From contig NZ_RQVS01000002.1 in assembly GCF_003865375.1 (NCBI RefSeq), positions 1 to 64,000 on the forward strand: 64,000 bases of DNA. Direction: 5' to 3'. The notes under the pieces are model-generated. The model searched no databases. It saw nothing but the letters and a program-made list of their open reading frames with translations, and was not told the origin of the DNA. Made by a program: the position numbers and the translations under genes. Of this stretch, positions 26,430-35,425 are shown piece after piece (within the stretch, counting starts at the first letter, position 1; every line of letters begins with the position of its first letter). The DNA comes from Gulosibacter macacae (GTDB lineage Bacteria; Actinomycetota; Actinomycetes; Actinomycetales; Microbacteriaceae).

Positions 26430-26549
26430 CCGTTCCCCTGGTGGATTCTGGTCGTGGGGCCGCTCGTGGTTGGTTGGGCGACCTACGGCATCATCGCCCT
26501 TCGTACATCGCGCAAAGAAACGCGCGAAAACCTCGATGAGCCGATTTAG
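26430..26549 (+). pseudogene. 3' fragment of a surface protein: membrane anchor
   Basis: About 39 residues: a hydrophobic helix (WWILVVGPLVVGWATYGII) followed by a short charged tail (RTSRKETRENLDEPI) and a stop at 26547-26549. This is the typical C-terminal anchor of a wall or membrane surface protein and probably belonged to the gene that begins at 23645. Confidence 0.5.
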
Positions 26550-26585
26550 CGCCTAATCGCGGCCGCTGCGTCTTCGAACGGCCGC

Positions 26586-27752
26586 CTAATCGCGGCCATA
26601 GATATCCCGGCTGTACACCTTCTCCGCCGCATCCTCGAGCTCGGCGCTCATGCGGTTGGCGATGATGACGTCGGCGCGCGAGATGAACGCATCCCGATCA
26701 TCCACGAGCTCAATGCCCGGGAAATCTTCGGCGCGCGCACTCGGCTCAAACAGGATGATCTCAGTGCCGGCCGCGGCCAGGTGGTTCATGATCACCTGAA
26801 TCGACGATGAGCGGAAGTTATCCGAACCCGACTTCATCGCGAGCCGGTACACACCAACGACGCGTGGCTTCTTCGCGAGAATATCCTTCGCGATGAAGTC
26901 CATGCGCACATCGTTCGACTCGACAATCGCGCTGATCAGCGTCTGCGGCACGCCGTCGTAGTTCGCCAGCAGCTGCTTCGTGTCCTTCGGCAGGCAGTAG
27001 CCGCCGTAGCCGAAGCTCGGATTGTTGTAGTGCTGGCCGATGCGCGGATCGAGCGAGACCCCGTTGACGATTGACGCCGCATCCAGCCCGTGCTGCGCCG
27101 CAAAGGTGTCGAGCTCATTGAAGTAGGCCACGCGCATCGCGAGATACGTGTTCGAAAAGAGCTTGATGGCCTCGGCCTCGACGGTACCGGTCACGAGCAC
27201 GGTCGGGTCCGCATCCAAGGATGCTTCGGCAAGTAACCCCGCAAACTCGCGCGACTTCGCCTCGTCACCGGCGACGATGATGCGGCTCGGGTGCAGATTG
27301 TCGTAGAGCGCGCGACCCTCGCGCAAGAACTCGGGGCTAAACAGGATCGTGAGCTGCGGGAACCGCTCAGCCATGCGCTGCGTGAAGCCCACCGGCACGG
27401 TCGACTTAATCACCGCGACGGTCGAAGGCGACAGCCGCGCAATGCTCGCGAGCACCGACTCGACACTGCGGGTGTCGAAGTATCCCGAGTCAGTGTTGTA
27501 GTCGGTCGGCGTCGCGATGATCGCGTAGTCAGCGCCCTCAAGTCCCTCCTTCGCGTCGGTCGTCGCGGTGAGGTCAAGCGGCTTGGATGCGAGGTAGTCG
27601 ATGAGCTCGGAATCAACCAGTGGCGAGATGCGCGCGTTCACCGCGGCGACGCGCTCGGCGTTGAGGTCGACGGCCTTGACCGTGTGCCGCTCGCTGAGGA
27701 GCACCGCACTTGCGAGACCGACGTAACCAAGACCAAAGACCGCAATGTTCAC
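26586..27752 (-). CDS. UDP-glucose/nucleotide-sugar 6-dehydrogenase
   Basis: 388 residues, GTG start. Rossmann motif FGLGYVGLASA at the N-terminus, STVPVGFTQ, PEFLREGRALYD, and the catalytic Cys in FGYGGYCLPKDTKQL. The enzyme oxidises UDP-glucose (or a similar nucleotide sugar) to the uronate, giving acidic sugars for capsule or wall polymers. The length and the short-chain form resemble the UDP-glucose 6-dehydrogenases of polysaccharide clusters, but no other such genes are nearby. A 15-bp copy of its 3' end (GCCTAATCGCGGCCG) occurs just downstream at 26551-26565. Confidence 0.88.
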   Translation of the reverse strand: MNIAVFGLGYVGLASAVLLSERHTVKAVDLNAERVAAVNARISPLVDSELIDYLASKPLDLTATTDAKEGLEGADYAIIATPTDYNTDSGYFDTRSVESVLASIARLSPSTVAVIKSTVPVGFTQRMAERFPQLTILFSPEFLREGRALYDNLHPSRIIVAGDEAKSREFAGLLAEASLDADPTVLVTGTVEAEAIKLFSNTYLAMRVAYFNELDTFAAQHGLDAASIVNGVSLDPRIGQHYNNPSFGYGGYCLPKDTKQLLANYDGVPQTLISAIVESNDVRMDFIAKDILAKKPRVVGVYRLAMKSGSDNFRSSSIQVIMNHLAAAGTEIILFEPSARAEDFPGIELVDDRDAFISRADVIIANRMSAELEDAAEKVYSRDIYGRD

Positions 27753-27890
27753 AAGAGCCCGTTTTCGCTTGAGGGGTGGATTCGAGCATCCTAGGTGACG
27801 CGAACAACCGGCAGGGCGGCGGCTCACCAGGGGCTTCGCGATCGTCGCTTGCTAAACTGTGCGCGAACAGTAGGGCGACCAGGGAGTGCC

Positions 27891-28367
27891 ATGAATCAGT
27901 TCGACCACCCGAACATCCAGTGGCATCGGGTTTCGCCAAAGTTTGTGATGCGCGAGGTCGTGACGATCATCATCGGCGTGCTCGTGTGGGCGGCCATTGC
28001 GGTTGCGCTCTCATTTATCCCGGGGATGTGGTGGCTCATGGGCGCGATTCCGGCGCTGCTCACGGCGATCCCGCTTACCTACGTGGTGCAACGCACGCGC
28101 GCGATTGGCTATGCCCTGCGCCAGGACGATCTGCTCTTTCGCCGCGGCCTCTTCTTCAGCCGCTTGGTCGCGGTGCCCTACGGTCGCCTGCAGATGATTG
28201 ACGTGCGTCGTGGCCCAATTGACCGGATGCTCGGACTCTCGGCCCTGCGGACCATGACCGCCGCTCCCATGTCGCAGGTGCTCGTTCCCGGGTTGCCGGA
28301 AGCTGAGGCGGAGCAGTTGCGTGACCACCTCATCCGTGTTGCTGAGACTCGACGGGCCGGACTCTAA
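27891..28367 (+). CDS. PH domain-containing membrane protein (YdbS-like)
   Basis: 158 residues. Two membrane helices (residues about 20-65), then a bacterial PH (bPH2) domain: QDDLLFRRGLFFSRLVAVPYGRLQMIDVRRGPIDRMLGL. Together with the next gene, whose start overlaps its stop (TAATG at 28365), it forms the YdbS/YdbT-like pair seen upstream of panC in Actinobacteria. Function unknown; a role at the membrane or in envelope stress is only suggested. Confidence 0.85.
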   Translation: MNQFDHPNIQWHRVSPKFVMREVVTIIIGVLVWAAIAVALSFIPGMWWLMGAIPALLTAIPLTYVVQRTRAIGYALRQDDLLFRRGLFFSRLVAVPYGRLQMIDVRRGPIDRMLGLSALRTMTAAPMSQVLVPGLPEAEAEQLRDHLIRVAETRRAGL

Positions 28368-30655
28368 TGGCGCAACCACCGCAACAGCCGTTTCAAGGGC
28401 GTGGGTTGACGCCCGGATGGCCGCCGAAGCCCGCGCACACGCCGCCGCCGGGGCAGATGCCTCCGGGTGGTCCCGTGCCGCCGCCGCCCGGGCCGGGGCA
28501 AGAGCCTCCGAGCCAGCCGCAGGAGCTGCAGCCTGGCTACCAGTCACCCTCTGGTCAGCAGTCGCCGGGGCAACAACCGTTTCCAGGCCAGCAACCGTCA
28601 CCTGGCTACCAGCAACACCCCGGGCAGCAACACTCGGGTCAGCCGTCCCCGGGCCAGCAACAGTTCCCCGGGCAACAACCGCCGCCCGGGTACCAGCCGC
28701 GGCCAGCGCAACAGCAGCCCGCTCAGCAACGCCAGCCTGGACGCCACGGCCCGGTCTCGTCACTCGCCGACGGCGAATGGCACCGGCTCAGCCCAATGAC
28801 GCCGTGGTCGACGGCCATCCCGATTCTCATCGCCATCATCGGAACCACGCTGGCAATCGGCGCGCCGATGATTCTCGCCGCGCTCCTCGCAGAACCGTTC
28901 GACTCACGCGGCCGCGCATCGCTCGGGGCGCCGGTGATTGTGATCGTCGGCATGCTCCTCGTCGCGGTGCTCGCTGCTGGCTGGCCGTTCCTGAGTTATC
29001 GGTTCGCCACGTTCCGACTCGGCGACGACATCTTTGAGATGCGTCAGGGCGTGCTGTTCAAGCAGCATCGCCAGGTGCGCCTCGACCGCCTGCAATCGGT
29101 CAACCTGAACCGGCCCATCGGCGCACGATTCTTCGGACTCACCCAACTTGAGACCGCCGGCGCTGGCGCCGATAGCGACATCAAGCTGATGTACATCAAG
29201 CGAGACGACGCCGAGGCACTGCGCGCTGAGATCTTGCGCCGTGCATCCGGTGCTCGACAGGCGCGCGTGCAGGCAGGTGCGCAATCGCTGCCGAGTGCGT
29301 CGCCGATGCATCCGAGCGCCACGGTGCCGACGGCGCACCCGGGCGGGATGCCGGCCCCCCAACATGCACCCGGGCCGCAACCGGCCGCCGCACCGCAACG
29401 GCCGCGCCGAGTGCTGGCTGACTTCATCGATGCCGCGATCCTCGATATCTCTGACATCAACGATGGCCCGCAGATGCCCGAGCATGCGGTGGTACGCGTT
29501 GCCCCGGCCCGAATTGTCGGATCGACCGCGCTCACGCTCGGCCTCGTGCTCGGCATCATCATGCTCGTCATGGGCGCGACCTGGGCAATTATCGCGGCTG
29601 TGCAAGCCTCAGTCGCACCGGATGCCCGCATTGAAACGGATCTCGTCTTCGGCTGGACCATGGGCCTCACCCTGCTCATGACCGCGATCGCCGGGTTTTT
29701 CGGGATGCTCGGTTCGCTGCTTTCGACGCTGCAGTACACGATCGCTGGCACACAGGATGGCCTGCGCATTGGCAAGGGTGTACTCAACAAGACGAGCGAC
29801 ACCGTGGCGCCGGGCCGTATCCATGCCGTGCAAATCAACCAGTCGATTCTGTGGCGACCGTTCAAGTGGTACTCGGTCACCGTGAGCCGAGCCGACCTGC
29901 AGATGCCGACCAACACGAGCAACAACGGCGAGAACTCCAACGCCTTGTCTCGGCAGACGCTCCTGCCGGTGGGCACACTGACCGATGTGCAACGCGTGCT
30001 CGCGCTTGCCCTGCCGATGCACCAAAGTGCGGTGACGCCGAATCTCATTGAAGCGGGCATGGCTTCGGGACGTCGTCCCGAGTTTGTGGCAGCACCGGGC
30101 CGCGCGTGGTGGCTCAAGCCGCTCGCCTTCCGCCGCCTCGGCTACGCGATCGACCGCGGGGTCATGTATCTGCGCAGCGGTTGGCTCATTCGTCGGCTCG
30201 CGATCATTCCGGGCGAGCGGATGCAGGGGGTCACGATGACGACCGGTCCGCTGCGTCGTGCCGCGCGCGTGGTGACGCTGGGGCCCGACATCGTGCAGGG
30301 GCAGGTATCGCATCGACTTCCGCTCGTGGATGCTGAGGGTGCGATCGAGTTGCATGATCGCGTCGAACAATTGGCGATTGCGGCGGCGCAGGCCGACACC
30401 TCGCACCGGTGGCGCGAGGCGCAAGCCCGGCTCACGGTCAACTCGGCGCGCATGCAGGTGGATGACGCGCGCAGTCGCGGCGAGCAGCCTGATCCGCGCG
30501 CGCTGTGGGTGTTGCGCGCCGAGGAAGAGTGGATGCGGTCGCAGCAGGGTCAGTCGGCGCAGCCAGGTCAGCCGGGTCAGCCGGGTCAGCCGGCTCCGCA
30601 GGGCGGGCAAGCCCCGCAGCCGCCGCAAGCAACTCCACCGGTGGACCAACAGTGA
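28367..30655 (+). CDS. PH domain-containing membrane protein (YdbT-like)
   Basis: 762 residues. The first 130 are a Pro/Gln/Gly-rich tail with repeated PGQQ and SPGQQ words. Two pairs of membrane helices (about 145-215 and 385-455) and three bPH2 domains follow: FEMRQGVLFKQHRQVRLDRLQSV, LRIGKGVLNKTSDTVAPGRIHAV and MYLRSGWLIRRLAIIPGERMQGV. A linker between the first domain and the second helix pair is also Pro/Ala-rich, and the C-terminus is QPGQPGQPG. The low-complexity tails are unusually long. It overlaps the genes on both sides. Confidence 0.85.
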   Translation: MAQPPQQPFQGRGLTPGWPPKPAHTPPPGQMPPGGPVPPPPGPGQEPPSQPQELQPGYQSPSGQQSPGQQPFPGQQPSPGYQQHPGQQHSGQPSPGQQQFPGQQPPPGYQPRPAQQQPAQQRQPGRHGPVSSLADGEWHRLSPMTPWSTAIPILIAIIGTTLAIGAPMILAALLAEPFDSRGRASLGAPVIVIVGMLLVAVLAAGWPFLSYRFATFRLGDDIFEMRQGVLFKQHRQVRLDRLQSVNLNRPIGARFFGLTQLETAGAGADSDIKLMYIKRDDAEALRAEILRRASGARQARVQAGAQSLPSASPMHPSATVPTAHPGGMPAPQHAPGPQPAAAPQRPRRVLADFIDAAILDISDINDGPQMPEHAVVRVAPARIVGSTALTLGLVLGIIMLVMGATWAIIAAVQASVAPDARIETDLVFGWTMGLTLLMTAIAGFFGMLGSLLSTLQYTIAGTQDGLRIGKGVLNKTSDTVAPGRIHAVQINQSILWRPFKWYSVTVSRADLQMPTNTSNNGENSNALSRQTLLPVGTLTDVQRVLALALPMHQSAVTPNLIEAGMASGRRPEFVAAPGRAWWLKPLAFRRLGYAIDRGVMYLRSGWLIRRLAIIPGERMQGVTMTTGPLRRAARVVTLGPDIVQGQVSHRLPLVDAEGAIELHDRVEQLAIAAAQADTSHRWREAQARLTVNSARMQVDDARSRGEQPDPRALWVLRAEEEWMRSQQGQSAQPGQPGQPGQPAPQGGQAPQPPQATPPVDQQ

Positions 30656-31374
30656 GCGCCGCACAGCGCGACGGTCGCCTCGGCGTCGGCGTCGTCGGGG
30701 ATGATCCCTTCGGTCCGGTGTTTGCGGCCGGGCTCGCCGGAGCCGGACACGCGCTGATCGGCATTGCTGTCTCCGAGGGCCTCGCCGCAGACCGTGCTGA
30801 GGCGATGTTGCCATTTTCACAGCGGCTTTCGGCCGAGCAAGTTATTGAGCGCAGTGAACTCGTGGTGCTTGCCGAGCCGGCAGATCGACTTGAGCAACGC
30901 ATCCGCGAACTTACCGAGGCGCGCATGTGGGTACCGGGCCAACTCGTCGTGCACCACTGCGCTGAATTTGGTACGGCACTACTCGGCCCGGCGCTCGACC
31001 AGGGCGTGATTCCGCTCGCGATTCATCCGGCCATTGACGTGACCGGAACCTCGATCGACCTCGTGCGCTTGCGCGAGGGCTGGTGCGGAGTGACCGCACC
31101 GCGACCGGTGCTGCCGATTGCGCAGGCGCTCGTCGTTGAGCTCGGTGCTGAGCCGGTCGTGATCGCCGAACAAGATCGCGCGACCTATGCCGAGGCGATT
31201 GATACCGCTACCTCGTTCACGCGTTCGATCGTGCAGCAGGTCACGGCGTTGCTCGCAGGCATTGGCGTCGACCAGCCCGGATTCGTGCTCTCGAGCCTCG
31301 TGCGCTCTGCCGCGGACAATGCCCTCGCGGAGGCGCAGCCGACGCCGCCGCCGCTCGAGCCGCCGCCGGTGTGA
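30652..31374 (+). CDS. Rossmann-like / DUF2520 domain protein
   Basis: 240 residues, GTG start overlapping the upstream stop (GTGA). N-terminal NAD(P)-binding-like part (LGVGVVGDDPFGPVFAAGLAGAGHAL) without a strict GxGxxG, followed by the helical DUF2520 part (TYAEAIDTATSFTRSIVQQVTALLAGIGVDQPG). Such proteins commonly precede panC in Actinobacteria, but here an unrelated gene intervenes. Function unknown, possibly a dehydrogenase related to ketopantoate metabolism. Confidence 0.8.
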   Translation: MSAAQRDGRLGVGVVGDDPFGPVFAAGLAGAGHALIGIAVSEGLAADRAEAMLPFSQRLSAEQVIERSELVVLAEPADRLEQRIRELTEARMWVPGQLVVHHCAEFGTALLGPALDQGVIPLAIHPAIDVTGTSIDLVRLREGWCGVTAPRPVLPIAQALVVELGAEPVVIAEQDRATYAEAIDTATSFTRSIVQQVTALLAGIGVDQPGFVLSSLVRSAADNALAEAQPTPPPLEPPPV

Positions 31375-31391
31375 CGAGTGGAACTGCGTAC

Positions 31392-31521
31392 GTGCCATTT
31401 GGAACTTAAAGTGTGCCTGTAGGAAGCCGGTCGCGTGGGCTATCAGGAGTTTCGCGCGAGGCATCGCCCTCATCCTCCGTGACTGGGTTCCGTTCGGCAC
31501 GCCGACGGTTCCGTTCGGCAC
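31392..31521. repeat. GTTCC-N4-GGCAC motifs, left group
   Basis: Three 14-bp copies: GTGCCATTTGGAAC (31392-31405, inverted), GTTCCGTTCGGCAC (31487-31500 and 31508-31521). The last copy lies directly at the end of the AbiEi-like gene. Confidence 0.65.
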
Positions 31522-31523
31522 GA

Positions 31524-32408
31524 TTAGGCACGTGGTCGGAGATGCCATCCTGCCGCAACTGCCGCGAGCACCTGCGCCAAGCACGCATCCCACCGGTAGA
31601 TCACGTCTTCATAGGTGAACCGCAGAAAGGTGTACCCGCTGAGGGTGAGGTGTCGATCTTTGCTGACATCGCGATTCATCGCATCGCGCGTTGAGTGAAA
31701 CTCGAATCCATCAATTTCGACGACCAGCCACTCACCAATGAGCAGGTCGCGAGACCAGCCCGCAAGATCCACCTGTGCGCGCACGGGCAAACCCGCCGCG
31801 AGCAGGCGAAGTCGCACAATCGTTTCGAGCCCTGAATCGGCACCTGGCTGCACCTGGGCGAGCAACTCGTTGATTGGGGGCGGGGCTTGAGCCGCCTGCA
31901 CGCGAAATGTTTCGAGATCGAGAACTTTCTTTTTCATCGCGGACTCAATAGCGGCAATCGCATCTTCGTTCGAGATACAACGGCTGGCTGTTACGAGTGC
32001 CGTGGGGATGGGATCAATCGCACCTTCGATGCGGTTGAGCCACTTGCCTGGCAACACGTGCACGGTGTCGCTGGCTCGACCGAAACGTGCTCGTACGACA
32101 CTGTCTGGCCAAAGCGTCGCCTGCTTCTTGGTAAGCCGAAAGTGTCGACCGTGCACACCATGTGGAACCCAGAGTTTGTGCGCAGAGAGTGCATTCACGC
32201 AGGAAAGCGATCCGCCCGCCAGAGCTGCCACACCCGCATCAGTGGGTGTAGAGCCAGCCGCAATGTAGTAGCCGCGGCGAACACATTCGAGCTGATCGGT
32301 GGCAAGGGCGCTGGCGATCTGTCGCTTGGACCATCCGTGTTGGAGTAGGCCCGCGGTGGTAAGGACTCCGTGATTACGTTGCAACAGTGCGTTGAGCGGC
32401 GTTGTCAT
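31524..32408 (-). CDS. Orphan AbiEi-like / DUF559-type protein, copy 2
   Basis: About 294 residues, the same size as copy 1 at 19836-20720. The winged helix is GVLTTAGLLQHGWSKRQIASALATDQLECVRRGYYIA. The C-terminal nuclease-like part has DLLIGEWLVVEIDGFEFHSTRDA, NRDVSKDRHLTLSGYTFLRFTYEDV, with the expected E-x-D. Identity with copy 1 is low by eye but the architecture is the same. It is inserted between the DUF2520 protein gene and panC on the opposite strand, flanked by GTTCC-N4-GGCAC motifs. No partner toxin is adjacent. Confidence 0.75.
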   Translation of the reverse strand: MTTPLNALLQRNHGVLTTAGLLQHGWSKRQIASALATDQLECVRRGYYIAAGSTPTDAGVAALAGGSLSCVNALSAHKLWVPHGVHGRHFRLTKKQATLWPDSVVRARFGRASDTVHVLPGKWLNRIEGAIDPIPTALVTASRCISNEDAIAAIESAMKKKVLDLETFRVQAAQAPPPINELLAQVQPGADSGLETIVRLRLLAAGLPVRAQVDLAGWSRDLLIGEWLVVEIDGFEFHSTRDAMNRDVSKDRHLTLSGYTFLRFTYEDVIYRWDACLAQVLAAVAAGWHLRPRA

Positions 32409-32459
32409 GCGGGCAGGATGCACGATCGCGCGGACAACACAGTGTGATGAGGGCGGGCT

Positions 32460-32495
32460 TGTGGATCAATTGGTTTCCACAGGTGGTGCGGTAGG
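32460..32495 (-). promoter_or_regulatory. Conserved 36-bp element upstream of AbiEi-like copy 2
   Basis: TGTGGAT, nine variable bases, TCCACAGG, one variable base, GGTGCGGTAGG, the same as at 20773-20808 and beginning 51 bases upstream of the start codon. Confidence 0.65.
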
Positions 32496-32496
32496 T

Positions 32497-32657
32497 GTGC
32501 CAAGTGGAACATTCGCGGTTCCGAATGGATCGCGCCATCGCGCACAGGATCTTCAACGGGATGCGTGACCAGGGGTTTCCTGCGCGGTGGTGTGAATGCT
32601 GGTTCCAAAAGGCACGCTTTCAGTTCCATTTGGCACGCGCGCGGTTCCACATGGCAC
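32497..32657. repeat. GTTCC-N4-GGCAC motifs, right group
   Basis: Four copies: GTGCCAAGTGGAAC (32497-32510), GTTCCAAAAGGCAC (32602-32615), GTTCCATTTGGCAC (32623-32636) and GTTCCACATGGCAC (32644-32657). The three rightmost are spaced 21 bases apart. They precede panC. Confidence 0.65.
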
Positions 32658-32678
32658 GCGGCACGATACGCTCATCCG

Positions 32679-33524
32679 GTGCGCATCCTCACCACTGTCA
32701 ACGAGACTCGCGCAGCGCTCGCGGACCGCGGCCGTATCGCGCTCGTGCCCACGATGGGCGCCCTGCACGACGGCCACCTCTCGCTCGTGCGCCTGGCCAA
32801 ACAGCACGCCGACACCGTCATCGTGTCGGTATTCGTGAACCCGCTGCAATTCGGGCCCAACGAAGACTTCGACCGTTACCCGCGTCCCTTCGACGACGAT
32901 GTCAAGCTCCTCGAACAAGAGGGCGTCGACTTCTGCTTTAACCCCACGACCGAACAGATGTATCCCACCTGGCCGAGCACCACGATCGTGTCAGCAGGTG
33001 AAGCGGGCCGCATCCTCGAGGGCGAGTTTCGCCCCTCGCACTTCGACGGCGTGCTCACGATCGTCGCCAAGCTCTTCCTCATCACAGCACCCGACTTCGC
33101 GGTCTTTGGCGAAAAGGATGCGCAGCAGCTTGCGCTCATCCGCCGCATGACCCGCGACCTCAATATCCCGGTTGAGATCGTCGGCGCTCCCATCGTGCGA
33201 GAGCCCGACGGCCTCGCCCGCTCGAGCCGGAATCGCTATCTCGAAGGCGAGACGCGCGAGCGCGCCACCGTGCTCAACCGCGCACTCGAAGCGGTTGAAG
33301 CCAACGCCCACGAAGGTGCTCAAGCAGCGCTCGCCGCTGGCCGCAAGGTGTACGAAGCCGACGAGGCGACTATCGTTGACTATTTGGTGCTCGTCGATGC
33401 CGCGACGTTCGCGCCGGTCGACGACGCCTTCACGGGCGATGCGATCGCGCTCACGGCGGCACGCCTCGGCACCACGAGACTTATCGACAATCGACCCGTG
33501 CGGGTCGGCGGCAACGAGAACTAA
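32679..33524 (+). CDS. panC: Pantothenate synthetase
   Basis: 281 residues, GTG start. Condenses pantoate with beta-alanine using ATP. PTMGALHDGHLSLVRLA holds the HxGH nucleotide-binding motif (residues about 24-40); also FVNPLQFGPNEDFDRYPR, FGEKDAQQLALIR and RSSRNRYL. The frame continues upstream to 32565 through the repeat region, but the family begins at this GTG. lysS follows after 12 bases. Confidence 0.94.
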   Translation: MRILTTVNETRAALADRGRIALVPTMGALHDGHLSLVRLAKQHADTVIVSVFVNPLQFGPNEDFDRYPRPFDDDVKLLEQEGVDFCFNPTTEQMYPTWPSTTIVSAGEAGRILEGEFRPSHFDGVLTIVAKLFLITAPDFAVFGEKDAQQLALIRRMTRDLNIPVEIVGAPIVREPDGLARSSRNRYLEGETRERATVLNRALEAVEANAHEGAQAALAAGRKVYEADEATIVDYLVLVDAATFAPVDDAFTGDAIALTAARLGTTRLIDNRPVRVGGNEN

Positions 33525-33536
33525 AGGAGCAGGCAC

Positions 33537-35054
33537 ATGGCCACCGAGCAGCCTGTTGGCGCAGCGCAGACCGAACTCACCGAAGCAGAGGCCTCAGAGC
33601 AGCAGCAGGTGCGTCGCGAGAAGCGCGACCGGATGCTCGCAGAGGGCCACGCTCCCTACCCCCTCGACGTGCCGATCACCACCACGATCGCTGAGGTCGT
33701 CGCCGACAACCAGGGCCTCGAGGCCGACACCCAGACCGGCAAGATCGTCGGGCTCGCGGGTCGCGTGGTGCACCTGCGCAATACCGGCAAGCTCTGCTTC
33801 GCGGCGATTCAGGCGGGCGACGGCTCGCGCATCCAGGTGATGGTGTCGCTCGCGGGCGTCGGCGAGCAGTCGCTCGCGAAGTGGAAGGAATTCGTCGACC
33901 TCGGTGACCAGATCTTCGTGCACGGCGAGGTCATTACCTCGCGCCGCGGCGAGCTGTCGGCGATGGTTGACGAGTGGCGGATGGCGTCGAAGGCGCTGCG
34001 CCCGCTACCGAACCTGCACAGCGAACTCAGCGAAGAAACTCGCGTGCGCCAGCGCTACCTCGACCTCATCGCCCGCCCCGCCGCCCGCGAAATGGTACTC
34101 ACTCGGGCGAAGACGAACGCCTCGATGCGCGCGACCTTCGCCGCCCACGGCTTTGTCGAGGTGGAGACACCAATGCTTCAGACGCTGCACGGTGGCGCCG
34201 CTGCACGCCCGTTCATCACGCATTCGAATGCCTTCGACACCGAGCTCTACCTGCGCATTGCTCCCGAGCTTTACCTCAAGCGGGCACTCGTTGGTGGTCT
34301 CGAGCGTGTCTTTGAGATCAACCGCAACTTCCGCAACGAGGGCGCCGACTCAACGCACTCGCCCGAGTTCGCGATGCTCGAGTCGTATATGGCGTACGGC
34401 GACTACAACACGATCGCAGACCTCACGCAGGAGCTCGTGCAGAACGCGGCGAAGGCCGTCTCGAAGGACGGTAGCGCCGTTGTCACCTGGCACGACGGCA
34501 CCGAGTTCGATCTCGGCGGCGAGTGGCCGCGCATCTCGATGTACGAGTCGCTCTCGGAGGCCGCCGGCATCACCATCACCCCCGAGACCTCGGTTGCTGA
34601 CCTCAAGGCGCTCGCCGATCGCGAGGGCGTCGAGGTACACCTGCCGAACCACGGCAAGCTCATCGAAGAGCTCTGGGAACACTTCGTGAAGGACTCACTC
34701 GTCGGCCCGACGTTCGTGATGGACTTCCCCGTCGAAACCTCGCCGCTCACGGCCGCGCACCGCACCAAGCCCGGATGCGTTGAAAAGTGGGACCTCTACG
34801 TGCGCGGCTTCGAGCTTGCCACTGGATATTCGGAGCTCATCGACCCGGTCGACCAGCGCGAGCGCTTCGTCGAGCAGGCTCGCGAGGGCGCGCGCGGTGA
34901 TGTCGAAGCTATGCGCGTGGATGAGGAATTCCTCACCGCACTCGAACATGGCATGCCGCCGGCAGGTGGTATGGGCATGGGCGTCGACCGCCTGCTGATG
35001 GCGCTGACGGGGCTCGGCATCCGCGAAACGGTGCTTTTCCCGCTCGTCAAGTAG
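33537..35054 (+). CDS. lysS: Lysyl-tRNA synthetase, class II
   Basis: 505 residues. N-terminal OB-fold anticodon-binding domain ([28 protein letters not shown]), then the class II core: motif 2 [24 protein letters not shown] and motif 3 [15 protein letters not shown]. Length is normal. Its start has AAAGGAG at the right distance. It follows panC as in many Microbacteriaceae. Confidence 0.96.
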   Translation: MATEQPVGAAQTELTEAEASEQQQVRREKRDRMLAEGHAPYPLDVPITTTIAEVVADNQGLEADTQTGKIVGLAGRVVHLRNTGKLCFAAIQAGDGSRIQVMVSLAGVGEQSLAKWKEFVDLGDQIFVHGEVITSRRGELSAMVDEWRMASKALRPLPNLHSELSEETRVRQRYLDLIARPAAREMVLTRAKTNASMRATFAAHGFVEVETPMLQTLHGGAAARPFITHSNAFDTELYLRIAPELYLKRALVGGLERVFEINRNFRNEGADSTHSPEFAMLESYMAYGDYNTIADLTQELVQNAAKAVSKDGSAVVTWHDGTEFDLGGEWPRISMYESLSEAAGITITPETSVADLKALADREGVEVHLPNHGKLIEELWEHFVKDSLVGPTFVMDFPVETSPLTAAHRTKPGCVEKWDLYVRGFELATGYSELIDPVDQRERFVEQAREGARGDVEAMRVDEEFLTALEHGMPPAGGMGMGVDRLLMALTGLGIRETVLFPLVK

Positions 35055-35127
35055 GCCGCGCGTCACCTCACACCCACGCAGCCACACCCGTGACCTCCGC
35101 GCCGCGGCCGCGTACACTGGACTGATC

Positions 35128-35310
35128 ATGATTGAAGACTGGTGGCTCAACGCGCTGTGGTCGATTACCCCGACCATCATCATTGGTGCGCTGTTCGGCC
35201 TCATCCTGTACGGCGCCATCAACGCTGACCGCAAGACCCGCCGTGACCGCGCGCGCGTCGAGCGCGAAGAGCGCGAGGCCTTCGCGAAAAAGCGCGACGC
35301 CGAGGCGTAA
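35128..35310 (+). CDS. Small single-pass membrane protein
   Basis: 60 residues: one helix (SITPTIIIGALFGLILYGAI) and a highly charged C-terminal helix (RKTRRDRARVEREEREAFAKK). Short proteins of this look follow lysS in related genomes. No known function. Confidence 0.65.
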   Translation: MIEDWWLNALWSITPTIIIGALFGLILYGAINADRKTRRDRARVEREEREAFAKKRDAEA

Positions 35311-35425
35311 GCGCGCGCACTGCCATACTGTGCGCATCCATTTCTGAGCGTCGTTCGGCGAAGCCACAGCAACCCCTGAAATTCGCGTTTTACCGTGGTG
35401 AACACGCGAATAAAGGGGGATGAGT

